In this document: positions 35,271-46,569 of the stretch, in pieces
Numbering within the stretch: position 1 is the first letter of the stretch
Layout of the letters: each line of letters starts with the position of its first letter
Assembly: GCA_000507305.1 (NCBI GenBank)
Contig: DF239820.1
Location: 8,028 to 72,027, forward strand
Length of the DNA stretch: 64,000 bases
DNA from: Breviolum minutum Mf 1.05b.01
Lineage: Eukaryota; Sar; Dinophyceae; Suessiales; Symbiodiniaceae
Direction: 5' to 3'
The notes under the pieces: generated by a model
Told to the model about the DNA's origin: nothing
The model's database searches: none
The model's input: only the letters and a program-made list of their open reading frames with translations
Translations under genes and position numbers: made by a program

Positions 35271-35604
35271 GATATTGTAAGTCAAATGAACTGCGAATGT
35301 GAGGCTATCACCTGCCTTCAACCTGTCCAATGCAGTACTGACGATTCCCAACACGTGAATGCCTTAGAAAGCTTGTGGCCTACAAAAAGGGCAAGTGAGC
35401 CGCCCGTGGCCAAGGTCCATGCCGGGATTGAGCAATGTCAACGGTCTACCGATCTCGGACTGGCAGGTCACTGGGGAGCCGTTTGGGATCCCAAAAACCC
35501 TGGCAGTTGTTGGGTGTTTTCCTCCCGATAGATCAGTTGACCCAGCTTGGATGGAGGAGGAGGTAGTCCAAGGCTTGTCCCATGCGTCTTGTAACTGTTT
35601 TTGA
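35271..35604 (+). CDS. Last two exons of an unidentified gene
   Basis: Exon 35271-35390 (acceptor GTTGCAG|G, 40 codons) reads DIVSQMNCECEAITCLQPVQ and NALESLWPTKR, then meets a textbook GC donor, GCAAGT. Exon 35467-35604 (acceptor GGCAG|G) continues in phase VTGEPFGIPKTLAVVGCFPP and DPAWMEEEVVQGL to a TGA stop. The cysteine-rich first part (CEC, CLQ, QCS) could be a metal-binding or disulfide region. No family is recognised. Confidence 0.5.
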
Positions 35605-36171
35605 AAGCCATGTCCAAATCCACCTTTCTGTGGTGAAACATCCTTTGCTTAGTTCAAGTTTAAATATTATCTACCATTTAACAGTGTGCCTTGTGTTTGA
35701 TGCTAAGATACGATTTTTGATATTTTTGTAGTTCAGCCATCCTCCTGGTTGGATAGACTTTGCACCAAGGCTTTTAGGCCTTGCAGTGAATCTGGTGATG
35801 TATACGATGCTAGCCATGAGGCCACCAAGGGAATCTTGCCAAAGCGTTCCACAGAAAGTTCAGCGAATGAATTCAGAATGAGTCAACCAGTCTGCTTTTT
35901 TTGTTTGGAAGCTGTATATAACTTAAAATTTTAGGAAAGGACATACTACAATACGTAGCTGTAGCTGCGTTGGCTTGTCCTTTATTTTAAATACGGCTTC
36001 GGCAATCACTGCCTTTCCATCTTCTTCTAAAGTCGTTCGGTGATCATGTCAGGCGCCGTTCGGCCCTGCGCTTTTCTGTGGGCATTGACCAGAGTGGAAA
36101 GGACTGGGTTTCGGTGCTGGCTGCAATGCAACTGAAAGATCATCGTCATGACTGTCCTCGCCATCCTCATC

Positions 36172-36181
36172 GTCATCGTCG

Positions 36182-36212
<31 letters not shown>

Positions 36213-36286
36213 CATCCTCATCGTCATCGTCGTCATCATCATCATCATCATCCTCATCCTCCTCCTCCTCCNCTCCTCCTCCTACT

Positions 36287-36323
<37 letters not shown>

Positions 36324-36360
36324 NTCATCATCATCATTATCATCATCATCATCCTCATCC

Positions 36361-36412
<52 letters not shown>

Positions 36413-36417
36413 CATCC

Positions 36418-36449
<32 letters not shown>

Positions 36450-36464
36450 TTCTTCTTCTTGTTC
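36172..36464. repeat. Compound trinucleotide microsatellite
   Basis: Blocks of (ATC)n, (CTC)n, (CTA)n and again (ATC)n with CTC interruptions span about 290 bp, with single N bases at 36272 and 36324. The block structure produces artificial open frames of poly-H, poly-I, poly-S, poly-Y and, on the minus strand, poly-M. It sits in an intron or intergenic space directly before a candidate exon. Confidence 0.95.
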
Positions 36465-36470
36465 TTTTCA

Positions 36471-36538
36471 GGTTCTCCAGATTCCAGAAGCAACCTTCCA
36501 GGACCGTGGAAGTGCTGCGCGGGAAGATGTGGCGCCTG
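36471..36538 (+). CDS. Candidate exon after the microsatellite
   Basis: TTTTCAG|G at the end of the repeat is a good acceptor. The frame reads VLQIPEATFQDRGSAAREDV and ends before GTGCGT. It is short and the family is unknown. The frame 36062-36140 upstream of the repeat (FSVGIDQSGKDWVSVLAAM) may be the preceding exon. Confidence 0.35.
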
Positions 36539-36779
36539 AGGTGCGTTTGTATCAACGTCGGCATTGGGGTCGAGTTGAGATGTCGACAAAAGTTGGGTGT
36601 ACCAACCTCCAGAGGTACAAGCAGAGCGGTTGGCGACAGAGCAAGCCTTGATGTTTGGGGACTTAGAAGCTGGATACACCCTCCAAATTCAACATGGAAC
36701 CTGGAAATGAGGGTTTCCAATAGGAATCTCCTTTTCCAAGGGTCCAGTTTGGATCATTTCAAGGATTAATCTCCGATCG

Positions 36780-38280
36780 CTGATGCTGCAAATGCTTCAA
36801 CTTTGACCTTTTAGGTCTCCTCCTAAGGGCTTGGTCTTAGGGTCCGGATACCAAGGGGGCGTATCAGACGAGATTTGCACCTCTTGGCAAAATTACCAGC
36901 AATGGAAATGTTTGAAACATCATTCATAAAATGCAGGTGAAAATGATGCCAAAAAATGCTAAACATCTCAAAAACAAAGCTCCTTTCGTTGCTTAGCTAT
37001 CTTTTACATGAATTTTATGAACCCATGAGATGCCAACAATCCGGAGATACCCTTGGGATGACCTTTAACAAGCTCCACAGGTCATACTCCGTTTCCTATG
37101 AAAGTCCACTTGGATCGGTGCGACGCTCAACTCTCCACTTCGTTGGTTGGGTTTATATAGGGGATTGTGCTACCCAAGTTATATAGGAAGTATAATAACC
37201 CATTATAAGGAGCCCTATTTAACCAACCAGTAAAATGCAAAAGTAGGAGGGTTTTTTCCGTGGCCACTTAGGGATGCCGAATCAGTTTGGCAGGGTAGAA
37301 GAATAGAAGTTAATAGCCTTGTCCTTCACTAGGCTATTACCTATTGTGAGTGGTGCGACAAAAGAAAAGTCGATCCCAATATCAATATAGTGTCTTCATC
37401 AAACCAGGCCTTGTTGATTGCATGCTTCAAAGCCCCCAAATGATACACCAAGTTGGAGTTCTAAAAGTTTCTGTATTGAAGACCTCTGGAGAAGCTGATT
37501 ATGGGGTTGCCTTCAAATTAAGGGCACCGAAAATCCAATTGGTTTCCTTCTGGAATACAGCTATGGATTTGGGGGTGACCTATTTTGGAAAGACACCGAT
37601 ATCAACTCAGGCGAGGCAAGAGCTTCCATTATATACCTTGTTAGTTTGTTTTGTTTTGAACTTCCTGCATCCAACAGGCGATGCCCGTCCTGGAGCCTTT
37701 GTCAATACTTGCAACTGGGCTGTGATGTTGGGGAACAGGTGAAAAGTTGACAGAGCAGACAATTTTCTTGTAATTCTTGTGATACTTCTGTGGTCAGCAT
37801 CTTGCGAGATGGCCTGTGTCAGGATTGTTTTTTGGCTCGCATGGGCCGGTGAGGGTTGAACCAGGCAAGCACCAATGCCCTGCCATGTCGTGCGCAAAGT
37901 GAGTATTTCCGACGACACTGAAGTCTTCACTTATGTCCCGGAGCCTGCGGATGGGGAGGCTTGGAAGGAGGGAGCTGTTGGCAACAGGGCGAAATAAGAA
38001 GGATCCGCAGATGAACAGCTTTTCTTTGTAGATTCGTTTGTGATTAGGTGCCACCTGTCGCCTGTGGGAAGGTCTTAGAGATGAAACCTCTTGTGCACGA
38101 ATGCCGGCGCATGAGATGGATTCAACAGGCTCAAGAGGCCCCTTCAACCGGAAGCACTCTTCAGTCACTTGCAGTCCAATCAGACGGAAACCGGTAAGTC
38201 TGGTCGCTTCAAGGTGTTTTTTAAAGTGACTGGAACGTTTGTAAGAAGTGGCTGTTGCTAAGCACTTCAAACAACCCGCA
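36780..38280. other. Stretch with no supported gene
   Basis: Open frames at 37350-37742 (+) and 37794-38270 (-) lack motifs. I see nothing that can be supported. Confidence 0.3.
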
Positions 38281-38813
38281 GCAGATGGTATCGGTGCCTC
38301 CAGTTTCAGCCAAGGCTCTCAACTCCTTCATCAGAACTGTGGTTGCGTCGGCGGTTCTGGAGCTCAGAGATTGAGTCAGTCATATTGGCAGTTCCATGTT
38401 TTATGACAAATGTAATATACCTACAGAAATGACCTGGAAAGAGCATCATCCAATCCTGTTGAGGCGAAACTCTGCTTAAAACAGCTGATTGTCCCAGACA
38501 TCACTGGTTAACGAGGCCTGGTGGTTTTCGGAGGGTTGTTTGATCATCTTAGCCTCAGTGCAATGGTAGAGTTTGGGCTTGGACCTTGCTCATGGCCTGT
38601 GACTTCCAGCACCACGGGAACACCGCATTTGATCCTCCCCAAAAAATCGAAAGTAGGGGGCAGACTCGGCAGACATTCGAGGCTTTTCTCTCAGGGATTC
38701 AACGGCACAAGTCTCCCAAATCACGGTCACTTTTCCTTTCACCCTTCTTGCCGAAGGCTGACCAACGCACCACTTCTACCGAGGAGGTGGCAGATTTACT
38801 GTATCATCTTTAG
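38281..38813 (+). CDS. Candidate C-terminal exons of an unidentified gene
   Basis: The frame 38289-38372 reads VSAKALNSFIRTVVASAVLE. The frame from about 38610 reads NTAFDPPQKIESRG, later KADQRTTSTEEVADLLYHL, and stops at TAG (38811-38813), as an ordinary polar C terminus would. Edges are approximate and no domain is recognised. Confidence 0.3.
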
Positions 38814-39349
38814 CCAGGCAAGATGGAGGGCATGGCTGGTTGCATCGTTGTTGTAGATAGACCGATGGACCCCAGGCACTCATTTTCATCAGAAAAACTC
38901 ATGATTGCCAGGCTCGGCAGCTTGGCCAGCTTGGCGTTTCTGCCAACAATGCATTATAGTCATGCTCCGAGTCTAAGAGATGTTGAAACCGTGCATCGCG
39001 CAATTTGCTTGTGAGCGACCTCACTGTTTTTTGTTAAACCAGCCTGTTTCACTCCGGACACTGGCAGACAGCCATTTTGTCCACTGTGAGAATGATATCA
39101 GGCTTTGCTGGGTTGTACGACGGAGCCAAGATTTCTCGGCCCTGTCTGCATGTGTTTACAGTACCCTGCTCTTTTGTTGTAGACATATAGGTGACCCAAA
39201 GGACCAGCATCAATGACTCTTGCTCATGTATTGTAGTTCTCAAAAACCTGATATATTCGACGGATTTTTCAAAGGTTCTTTGGGACGCAAAACATATTTT
39301 CCCTGAAAAAACTTGGAATGTCCAAACCTTGTCACCAGTGGTCAAGTTT

Positions 39350-39449
39350 GACGGCTCAAAAAAGGGCTCTGAAGAAGAGCTCTTTTGTGCTGGTTTGACT
39401 CCACGGAGCTTTTGGACTTTTTTGAACCGGCTAGAGAAGAAAATGCAGG
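39350..39449 (+). CDS. Candidate exon, unknown protein
   Basis: The frame after GTCAAG reads FDGSKKGSEEELFCAGLTPR and SFWTFLNRLEKKMQ and ends at CAG|GTTTTG. The composition is protein-like but no homology is recognised. It lies about 560 bp before the first NBD2-type ABC exon. Confidence 0.3.
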
Positions 39450-40006
39450 TTTTGATTTTGATGGCTTTGCGGATAAAATGGTAGTTTCTTGGCTGTAGAA
39501 AGCAGAGGCAATAGATAGAAATAAAATGAAATAAACACAACTTAGTTTCCATTGCGATGATTCGCGTTTTTGTTCTGACGTTTCAAATGTCAAAGTGATC
39601 TGCGGTGGTTTTCCGTCCTGTTTTTGGCGATATGCCTCATACAATAATCTTTGCATGGCAACACTTGCATTTTGCTGCCGGCTACGGTTCAGAAAGCTCG
39701 AGATGAGATGGCTTGAGCCATTGATTTTCTAGGGCTCGGACCCGCCTCACTTAACAAGACCTTGGCAGATTGGAAAAAAACTTGGCGAAATCGGAGAAGA
39801 CATGAGAGTGGTTGCTACCTCTAATTGGATGGACTAGATAGAAGCCACAAGATGTGGTAAAAATGTGCAAACAATCAATTCTTGAGTCGTTTTAGTTGTG
39901 AATTAATTTTGAAAAAAGATCAAACCTGAGCGACCAGCGAGCGTTTGGGCATGTGTGCCATTGATGCTGAGACTTGATATATAGCTGGCGAGTCCATGCC
40001 CCTTAG

Positions 40007-43000
40007 GCTGGTTCAGGCATCCTGGGTGTGCTGGGTGTCAGTGGGTGCGGGAACTTAGAAAAACATGAAGCTGTCTGGCGGGGAAGATTACCCCATCCAG
40101 TGGTCATAGAGATGCTTTAGACTTCAGATGATATTGAAGTGACCTGACAGGTGAAGTGTATTCAAAGCAAGTCATTCTATGCACTCAAACTGGGTAGGAG
40201 AAGAAACCGCTGGATTGGTCAAACCATTGAAGCATAAAGAATGGCAACACAGTCCCAAGTGAGGCCTAGTCCCAACCAAAACCAAAGATCAAACCTTTCA
40301 GAGACGGAACTTGAAATGAAACCAGACTCAGAGAGTCTTTCCGCTCCGTCAAAGCCTCGAAAGATTCCACTGCCAATGAGAAACTACCCGAGGAAGAGTT
40401 CAAAGTCAAGTCGCATTACACTGTCTATGTTTGTGTTTTTGATGGTATTCGCAGAGATACTGTACAGTATGGCAGATTGATTCGGGTCATGGACGCAGCA
40501 TCTTCACTTTCAATTAATCTTGACCCCGAGCCAGTTGGTACCAAAACTTTTCACCACCGATTCAGCAGACATAGATTCCGTACATTAGGGTCTCCAATCT
40601 TTTGTCCATCCTCCAAAAGATACGCACCAAATCTAAGGGTCATTTTTTAGTATCACAAGATCATCCAGGGGCCCCAAGCCTTGAAATTCTATGAAATTTG
40701 GTGGGGAAGAAATACCCAGGAGTGGGAAGTCATCGCTTTTAGCAGCTTTGGCCGGGGCCTTGACAGACGCATTTTGCCTCATTTTGCACAATTCACAGAG
40801 CTAATTTTGACTCAAAAATTCGCAATTCCCAACACATCTGTGTTTTGGAATCCTTAGTAAGGTTAACAAAATTCTAAAAATTACCCTTCTTGGGAGGATC
40901 AAAGAATGTAAATGTTATGATAATTTTGATTGATTTGCCTGAAAGACGGTACATTTTTTGGGGGTTTGAGGTGGCGCATAGAACCAGTTGCTCCCTTTTG
41001 GAGTTGCTAGAAACTGTAGGCTGGCGCTTTGCCTCGCAGTGGCTCCACACAAGGGCAGGCACTGTGTTTGGTGGCTGGTTGATATGCATTTTTCTGAACA
41101 AATTGAATTCGAAATAGATTTTTTGATTGTATTTGGAGAGGCTAGCAATCTTCAAAATGGATCATAGAAGATTTGGGAAAGTTTTCTGGGAACAGGTTCA
41201 TGACCCATACAGAGATATTTGATCAGCTGAGTATTTTTGTTGCGAGGCCTTTTTGGATGGTCAGCGCTTGGCATCCTTGCACCTAAGCTCTGGGGCGGTC
41301 GGCTATTGCCCGCAGGAGCAGCCACAGAAACCTCATTGAACAAGATTGAACAGCCAATCAGCAACTCAAAAAGCTGCTGCAAACATGATTTTTTCAAGTC
41401 CAAGAAGTGCTGCTGTTTGATGAGGAGAAACATGAGACATCATGAGACACAACTCTGTGAGGACAATGAGCTCACCCCTGGTCTGACGGTCCGAGAACAG
41501 ATAGAACTCTTCGGTCGCCTTCGAGGTCTTGATGAAGAAAAACTCGAGGCAGAGGCCGGAAAACCAAAAAATCCGCTGCCGCCGTTGTGATAGGAGTTGT
41601 ACTCCCCATTTGGGGGATAAACTCATTCCTGAAATGTATATATAGACTATGGAACTACATAGAATATGAACCTGAGTACCCAGAAAAAAAGGTATCATCA
41701 CAACTCTATGTCCATCCATGACATAGCCGACCTATGCGAAGCTTCATGCAGGTTCGCTGGCTTTGCTTTACCTTGGATCTTGAGGTGTGGCGTTGATTGT
41801 GAATGCTGTCATGACGAGCAAGTTTGAAATTGACAAGCATTTGAGGTTGATTTTCATCTTAGATACTGATTTGAGGCTGATTTTACTATCTTTGAACGAT
41901 CGAGAAACTTTGGGTAAGTCGACACGTTGAATTACTGTAGATGAGTCGTTTGGGCAGCTGTTGATGGGCAGCCGTGCTCTCAAGGCCTTTGAAGAGAGTC
42001 AAAGCCAGAATCTGTCGGGTGGAAACCAACGGAAGTTGCAATGTGCCTTGTTCGAAATGGATTCTTCTCATGTATGGCAGAAAGGGATGGGGTGCGGGAG
42101 AGTGCCTAGAGCGCAACAGGCCAAGGGCCCGAGACCTTCGTTGTTCCAACAAATCGTTGGCCCATTGTTGACTTCCAAAGGTGCTTGCGCCCTCGTTGGA
42201 AGTCCTCGCTTGTGGCTTGGCTGGTGCACGGTGGCAGAGTTGTGATCCCCATCACCATGCGTCACCACATCACTGCTTGTCATGGCTTAAAGCAATATTG
42301 AAAACAGCAACTTATTTAAATATTTCGATGTATGAAATTTTGATTTGATTTGCCAATGCCAAACATGCACTGAGAGACTGAGATGTGTTGTGCTTGATAC
42401 TTGATAGCTCTTTTTGCCCTTAGGGTTTGCTTGGATGAACCTTCTGCTGGGTCTGGCACTCAGTGTTGGATGTGGAAAGTGGGCTATCTCAGCTTTGTCG
42501 TTTGAGGCTGGATCCTATGGCTAGAAGATGCTTGGCCAATGCTTTGAGAGCCAAGCTGCAGGTCGGTTTGGGAGGTGACATCTTCAGACTTGTGGAACGG
42601 GGCGCTTGTTTTTTTGCACATGCACCATCCGTGCGATTATTGAGTGAAGAATAGGTGTACATGTCCTTGTACAGGTCTTTGCCAGGCTTTCTTGAAGACA
42701 AGGAGAAGACTTTGAAGAGCTGTCAATTTGAATCGGAAATGCATCCCAAATCCCATATGAAGTGTTTAGAAATTAGTGATGGACAAATCTAGCTTTGATG
42801 CGCACTCACAGCCCAAAAAGTAATTTGGAGGCGTGGTTCTAAGAAAGAATCATTGGCCAGCATGCCATATCAATCCATATCATGATGATGCCACCATTCC
42901 AATGATTCTGCTGTATATCAGTGTATCAGTCTGTATATCTCACCCACTTTTCCATAGATTCTTCGAAGAGCCAGGTCCTTTCGGCTGTGGTCATTGCCAC

Positions 43001-43468
43001 CAAATCCATCGATGAGGCGCTAAGGGGAAAAACGAAGACCTGCCCCCATGGTAGCTTGAGGATGATCCTTCCGTTGGATGTTGACATGTGTCAAACAAAC
43101 CAGCCTTGCAACCTGTTAATTTGGAGTTTTTTGTTTTGGCCAAAACTGACGGATGTGGAAAGCGTGGTGTGAGGCGGATGCCCTATGCTCCAAGTTGATG
43201 TTTTTGACCAGGGATGGATGTCTGCGAACCGTGGGTGCGAGGGCCAAGAGCGGCGTTTTTTTTTTTCCTGGCAGACCGTGGCGAATGGGCCGAGCAAAGG
43301 AGAACACTTGAGGTGGAGGGTTGGGAAGAAGATAACCCTGGGAGAGCTTGCTTTTGATATCTTTTGATGACAAGATTCAGCACAAGCTGAGGCAGCTCCC
43401 TGGAAATCCGGCAGCGCTATGGGGGCGGACACGAGCTTCGTGCCACCTTGAAACGGCCCAGCATGCAG
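40007..43468 (+). CDS. ABC-A transporter NBD2 (nine exons identified)
   Basis: Exons: 40007-40040 (AGSGILGVLGVS, strand leading into the P-loop), 41288-41315 and 41462-about 41548 (VGYCPQDNELTPGLTVREQ, then IELFGRLRGLDEEKLE), 41985-42042, 42181-42211, 42424-42450, 42507-42561, 42975-43016, 43174-43234 and 43392-43468. From 41985 on, all joins are in exact phase: NLSGGNQRKLQCACALVG (signature), SPRLVCLDEPSAGLDPMARR (Walker B, D-loop), VVIATKSIDEADALCSKL (switch region, with Lys where the usual His stands) and GSSLEIRQRYGGGHELRATL. Two donors are GA or GC, the others GT. Two exons are under 32 nt. GYCPQ and EADALCS are typical of ABCA NBD2. The Walker A exon itself (expected 40041-41287) was not found. 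It may belong to the same gene as the exons at 12-21 kb. Confidence 0.8.
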
Positions 43469-43687
43469 GTGCGCAGGCTTTAAACAATGGGTGACAAGGT
43501 TAGTTGGTTTCAGTAGATTTTCGAATCAACATGTGCCATGCTTGCGGATACTTTATGTCAGATGTAGAAGCGTGACAACTCTTTGCAGCTGTGACTTTCA
43601 TGTCCATAAGCTCTAGGACCGGAACCCAATATTATAACTTCAAAATTCATTCCAACTTCCAGCAATTCCAATCACCTATGGCCCTAG

Positions 43688-44226
43688 GTGTGCCTGGTTA
43701 TAGTTACCCTTCCACTGATCAAGGAAGTCTATGACCATGTGCGCGGGGATCCTGACGCCTTGCTCGCCTTTCTTCGCAGCTGCTCCCATCGCCTGGGTTT
43801 ACCGGATACAGCGGTGGCTGCAACACCAGTGGCCACAGAAGTGCAGGAGGTGTTGCGGAGGTTGCAAGAAGCTCAAGGAGTGGAGGTGAGGGCATTACTA
43901 TATGTATGTGTTGATTTAGATTTTTTGGAGACTTAGACAAAAGGGAAATTGATTATTTTCCTGAATTTACACTTTGTGACTTTGAGAAGGAATGTTTTGA
44001 ATCAGAGTCTCCATGCAGGTAGCCTCCAGTCGCACTTACTGTAGCAATGTGCCAATTGCTTTTGGGAATGATTCCCTGGCGAATGCGCCAGGTCTTTGAA
44101 ACCTTGGAACTTCCGGAAGATTCCGAGGAGATGAAAGCAGAGCTGGCCCGGAGGTGGGGGTTGCTGTTGGCCATCGGAGAAGGCAATGATTGCAGTGATT
44201 TCCGCAAGGAGCGAGCGCATTATGAA
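43688..44226 (+). CDS. Helical exons following ABC-A NBD2
   Basis: Exon 43688-43885 (acceptor CCTAG|G, donor GTGAGG, 66 codons, in phase with the preceding NBD2 exon) reads IKEVYDHVRGDPDALLAFLR, later EVQEVLRRLQEAQ. A second stretch from about 44031 reads LTVAMCQLLLGMIPWRMRQV, FETLELPEDSEEMKAELARR and WGLLLAIGEG. It may be the C-terminal tail of the transporter or the start of the next gene. In the in-phase alternative the ABC-A frame would stop at a TGA near 44094-44096. Confidence 0.45.
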
Positions 44227-44370
44227 TGAGCTGAAACCCATGTTTCCAAAGATCCAAGCGGTGGAGGAGGCTGGGGGGAACAGGAACTGCTGTCAATCTT
44301 GGACCAATGATGGCTATGCATGATGGATGTTTGGGTTCTAAAGTGTGGACCACTTCGGACCATGGCACAG

Positions 44371-45685
44371 GTGTCATTGCTGAGGGTCTTCCAGCTGCAC
44401 GACAAGAAGAAAGGGGCAGATGCCATTGCAGTGGCAGATCTTTTTCGCCAGGTATGCGTGTTCAGAGGATTGACGAGATGCGGTGAAAATTTCAGCCAGT
44501 GAATAAGATGGATGTGCACACTTCTCAACCTCAAGCTACAGTGACTCCAAATTAAGTTCACAACATATATTCACTTTTACCATGCTGCTGCTGCTGCTCC
44601 TGGTGCTGGTGCTGCTGATCCTGGTGCTGGTGCTGGTGTCGCGCGGAAAAATCTCTTCAGACATAGTCCAACCAGTTATTGCAAGCCCAAATAAACTCTG
44701 TGCTTGATTTTAGTGGGAAACAAGCTCTAAGCTCACTTTTTGTGCACAAACCACCATGGACCATGGCCCTGTATGCCTGTATGTTTTCAACTCTCCCAAG
44801 CATCCATGCAAATTTGGTTGGTCAACTCGAGATCTTTGGCGAGGTGGAATCCCGCAAAGAGCGTTTGAAGATTGCGGACTATTCCATCACCCAAGCCTCA
44901 TTAGAGCACGTGACTTGACATTCAGTTCCCTATATATAGAGTCCAAACCCGCAGTTCTTGGAAGTATATGAAATAGCTCAGAAAGTTCAGTGCATTTCAC
45001 GCACCAGCAGTATTTGCCAATGACTTGCTGCCATGAAATGAGAAGATCGATCTTCTATTTCTGAAATGAGATCCTTTGACATCCCAGGTTTTCAACCAAC
45101 TCGCACGACAAGATCACTAAGCGGAAGCAATGCCAAATGTTGACAGTGCCCACGGTCGAGCCCCAGAAGCGACGCGGAGGGATGGACGGAGAGCTGAAGA
45201 TAGAGCCCACGCTGAACGCCTGTGAGACGAGATCCAGGGTTTTTCAGCACATGTCTGTTTGGACATGGAAAACGAGTCTCATCTTATTGGATCTTATTGG
45301 TATGTTTTCCAGTCAGCTGTCACTGGTGGTTTGCTTCTTTTGGTTGCTTATGACATGAAAGTTAGAAGAGCTTTCTCATGGAAGCTCGGAGTTTCAAGCA
45401 TCGCTTTCATCTCGCCCTAAAGGGTCCACAAGCCGACCTGGAACCCGAGTTGCCAAGATGGTCGATGAACAAAAAGTGGAAACAAACAGAGCGCAGGTCT
45501 TACGATGTGAAGAAGTGAAGACCCACAAAGTTGTGAAGATGTCTCAAAAAGTGTTCACTTTTTCCATGGAAGCTACTCGTACCAATGTACCTTTGCTCTT
45601 GAACTTGCGAACTGCATCATTGCAGCATTCTGGGCTTGGTGCGGCCAAAGTTGCCGATAAGCTTCTGATGCCTGCGTTGATCTGA
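44371..45685 (+). CDS. Duplicated EF-hand-like/helical gene segment, copy A
   Basis: Exon 44371-44451 (acceptor CACAG|G, donor GTATGC) reads LLRVFQLHDKKKGADAIAVA, resembling an EF-hand with D-x-K-x-G-x-D-x-I spacing. Exon 44801-44911 reads NLVGQLEIFGEVESRKERLK and ends at a GA donor that keeps phase with exon 45088-about 45227 (SHDKITKRKQCQMLTVPTVE). Exon 45362-45685 (LEELSHGSSEFQASLSSRPK ... KVADKLLMPALI) ends at TGA, so it may be terminal. The products are charged and partly helical. All these exons are kept open in both copies. Confidence 0.5.
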
Positions 45686-46287
45686 TCAAGAGATATCAAG
45701 AGTATCCACAACCCCATGTCCTTGCATGATCTTTGTATCCGAATCTAGCATTCCAAAGGGTGCCCAGATACTAGAAGTGAAACCTTCACGAAAGTTTTCT
45801 CCACCAAAAAGACGTAAAAGAGGCGAACCAAAGCAGCAGTCTTTTTCTGACCGCTTCAAAGATTCAAATAGGATAGCCTTGGGCATACAAACAAATACAA
45901 ACAAACAAGTTGATCCAATGGTCTTTGTGCCATTGCCAGTGGATTTGGATGATTCCAATGATGACGAGGGTGTGTTGGAGGTTGGAGGATCTTTGGGGAG
46001 TGACCTTTGGGCTTTGGGTTTGGGTGTTTGGTTGCCAGGCTACCCAGCAACGGTCGCAGTACGTGGCAGGGGCTCGACGTTGCCCTGCAAGGGGTCCTGC
46101 AACTCAAGGGGAGGCAAAGTCTGGTGGGAAGCGCGACATGTTTCATGTGTATGGGATGGAAAGGAGAAGTCTTTCTGGTTCCTTTTTTTTGAGGTCTGGA
46201 ATGGAATCCGTTATATAATCCTTTAAATGGACTTCTGTGAGAGCAAGATGTTTAATTCCAACAGAAGCAACCTGCTCAAGCTGGGAG

Positions 46288-46364
46288 GTGGATCTACGGT
46301 ATCTCCTGCAGCAGCGTGTCACAGGCCTTGCAGAGGAACTGATGAAGTAGGATGTGGAACTTCA
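46288..46364 (+). pseudogene. Copy-A coiled-coil exon with a premature stop
   Basis: This is the counterpart of 51424-51500. It reads VDLRYLLQQRVTGLAEELMK, then TAG at 46348-46350, where copy B has CAA. Similarity ends 14 bases later. The exon is therefore both interrupted and truncated at its 3' side. Confidence 0.7.
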
Positions 46365-46495
46365 AGTGTGGCCACCTCTTTTTTTTTTGAATCTTTGTGG
46401 GTGCAGCTGAAGCCCGATCACTCGTTGGAGATGTCCTTGAAAGTGGTCGAATACATGAATTCTTGAGATTCTAGTTGCAGGATGCTGCAGCATTT

Positions 46496-46509
46496 GTAGC
46501 TGGCTCAAG
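46496..46509 (+). promoter_or_regulatory. Possible relict dinoflagellate spliced-leader sequence
   Basis: GTAGCTGGCTCAAG lies 61 bp upstream of the ATG of an intronless gene. It equals the 3' part of the known dinoflagellate spliced leader (GTAGCCATTTTGGCTCAAG) with five internal bases (CATTT) removed; CATTT itself sits directly in front. Such relics mark mRNAs that were reverse transcribed and reinserted. The match is short, so this is a lead, not proof. Confidence 0.4.
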
Positions 46510-46569
46510 CGATTTTCGGCAGTTCGATTAGACGTTTACACCAAGGTTCTTGCAGGAAGGCTGGAGCAG

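Larger units (their letters stand above)
44273..46364 (+). repeat. Segmental duplication, copy A (about 2.1 kb)
   Basis: From GGGGGAACAGGA at about 44273 to GATGTGGAACTTCA at 46364 the sequence is near-identical to 49411-51500, with scattered substitutions and small indels. Both copies carry the same exons, CTG-rich stretch and introns. The flanks differ completely on both sides, so the ends are sharp. Confidence 0.9.

Noticed and set aside
36078..36679. Poly-His, poly-Ile, poly-Ser, poly-Tyr and poly-Met ORFs
   Set aside because: They are products of the trinucleotide microsatellite, open in all frames because the repeat lacks stops.
38127..38135. GGCTCAAG as another spliced-leader relic
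   Set aside because: Only eight bases match, the preceding bases do not resemble the leader, and no intronless ORF follows.
40241..40480. 79-codon ORF ending in a hydrophobic stretch, like a tail-anchored protein
   Set aside because: The composition is low-complexity polar, there is no homology, and it lies within the interval where NBD2 exons are expected; could be chance.
44581..44640. CTG-rich tract as a coding poly-Leu segment
   Set aside because: It lies between mapped exons in both duplication copies and differs in length; it is an intronic microsatellite.
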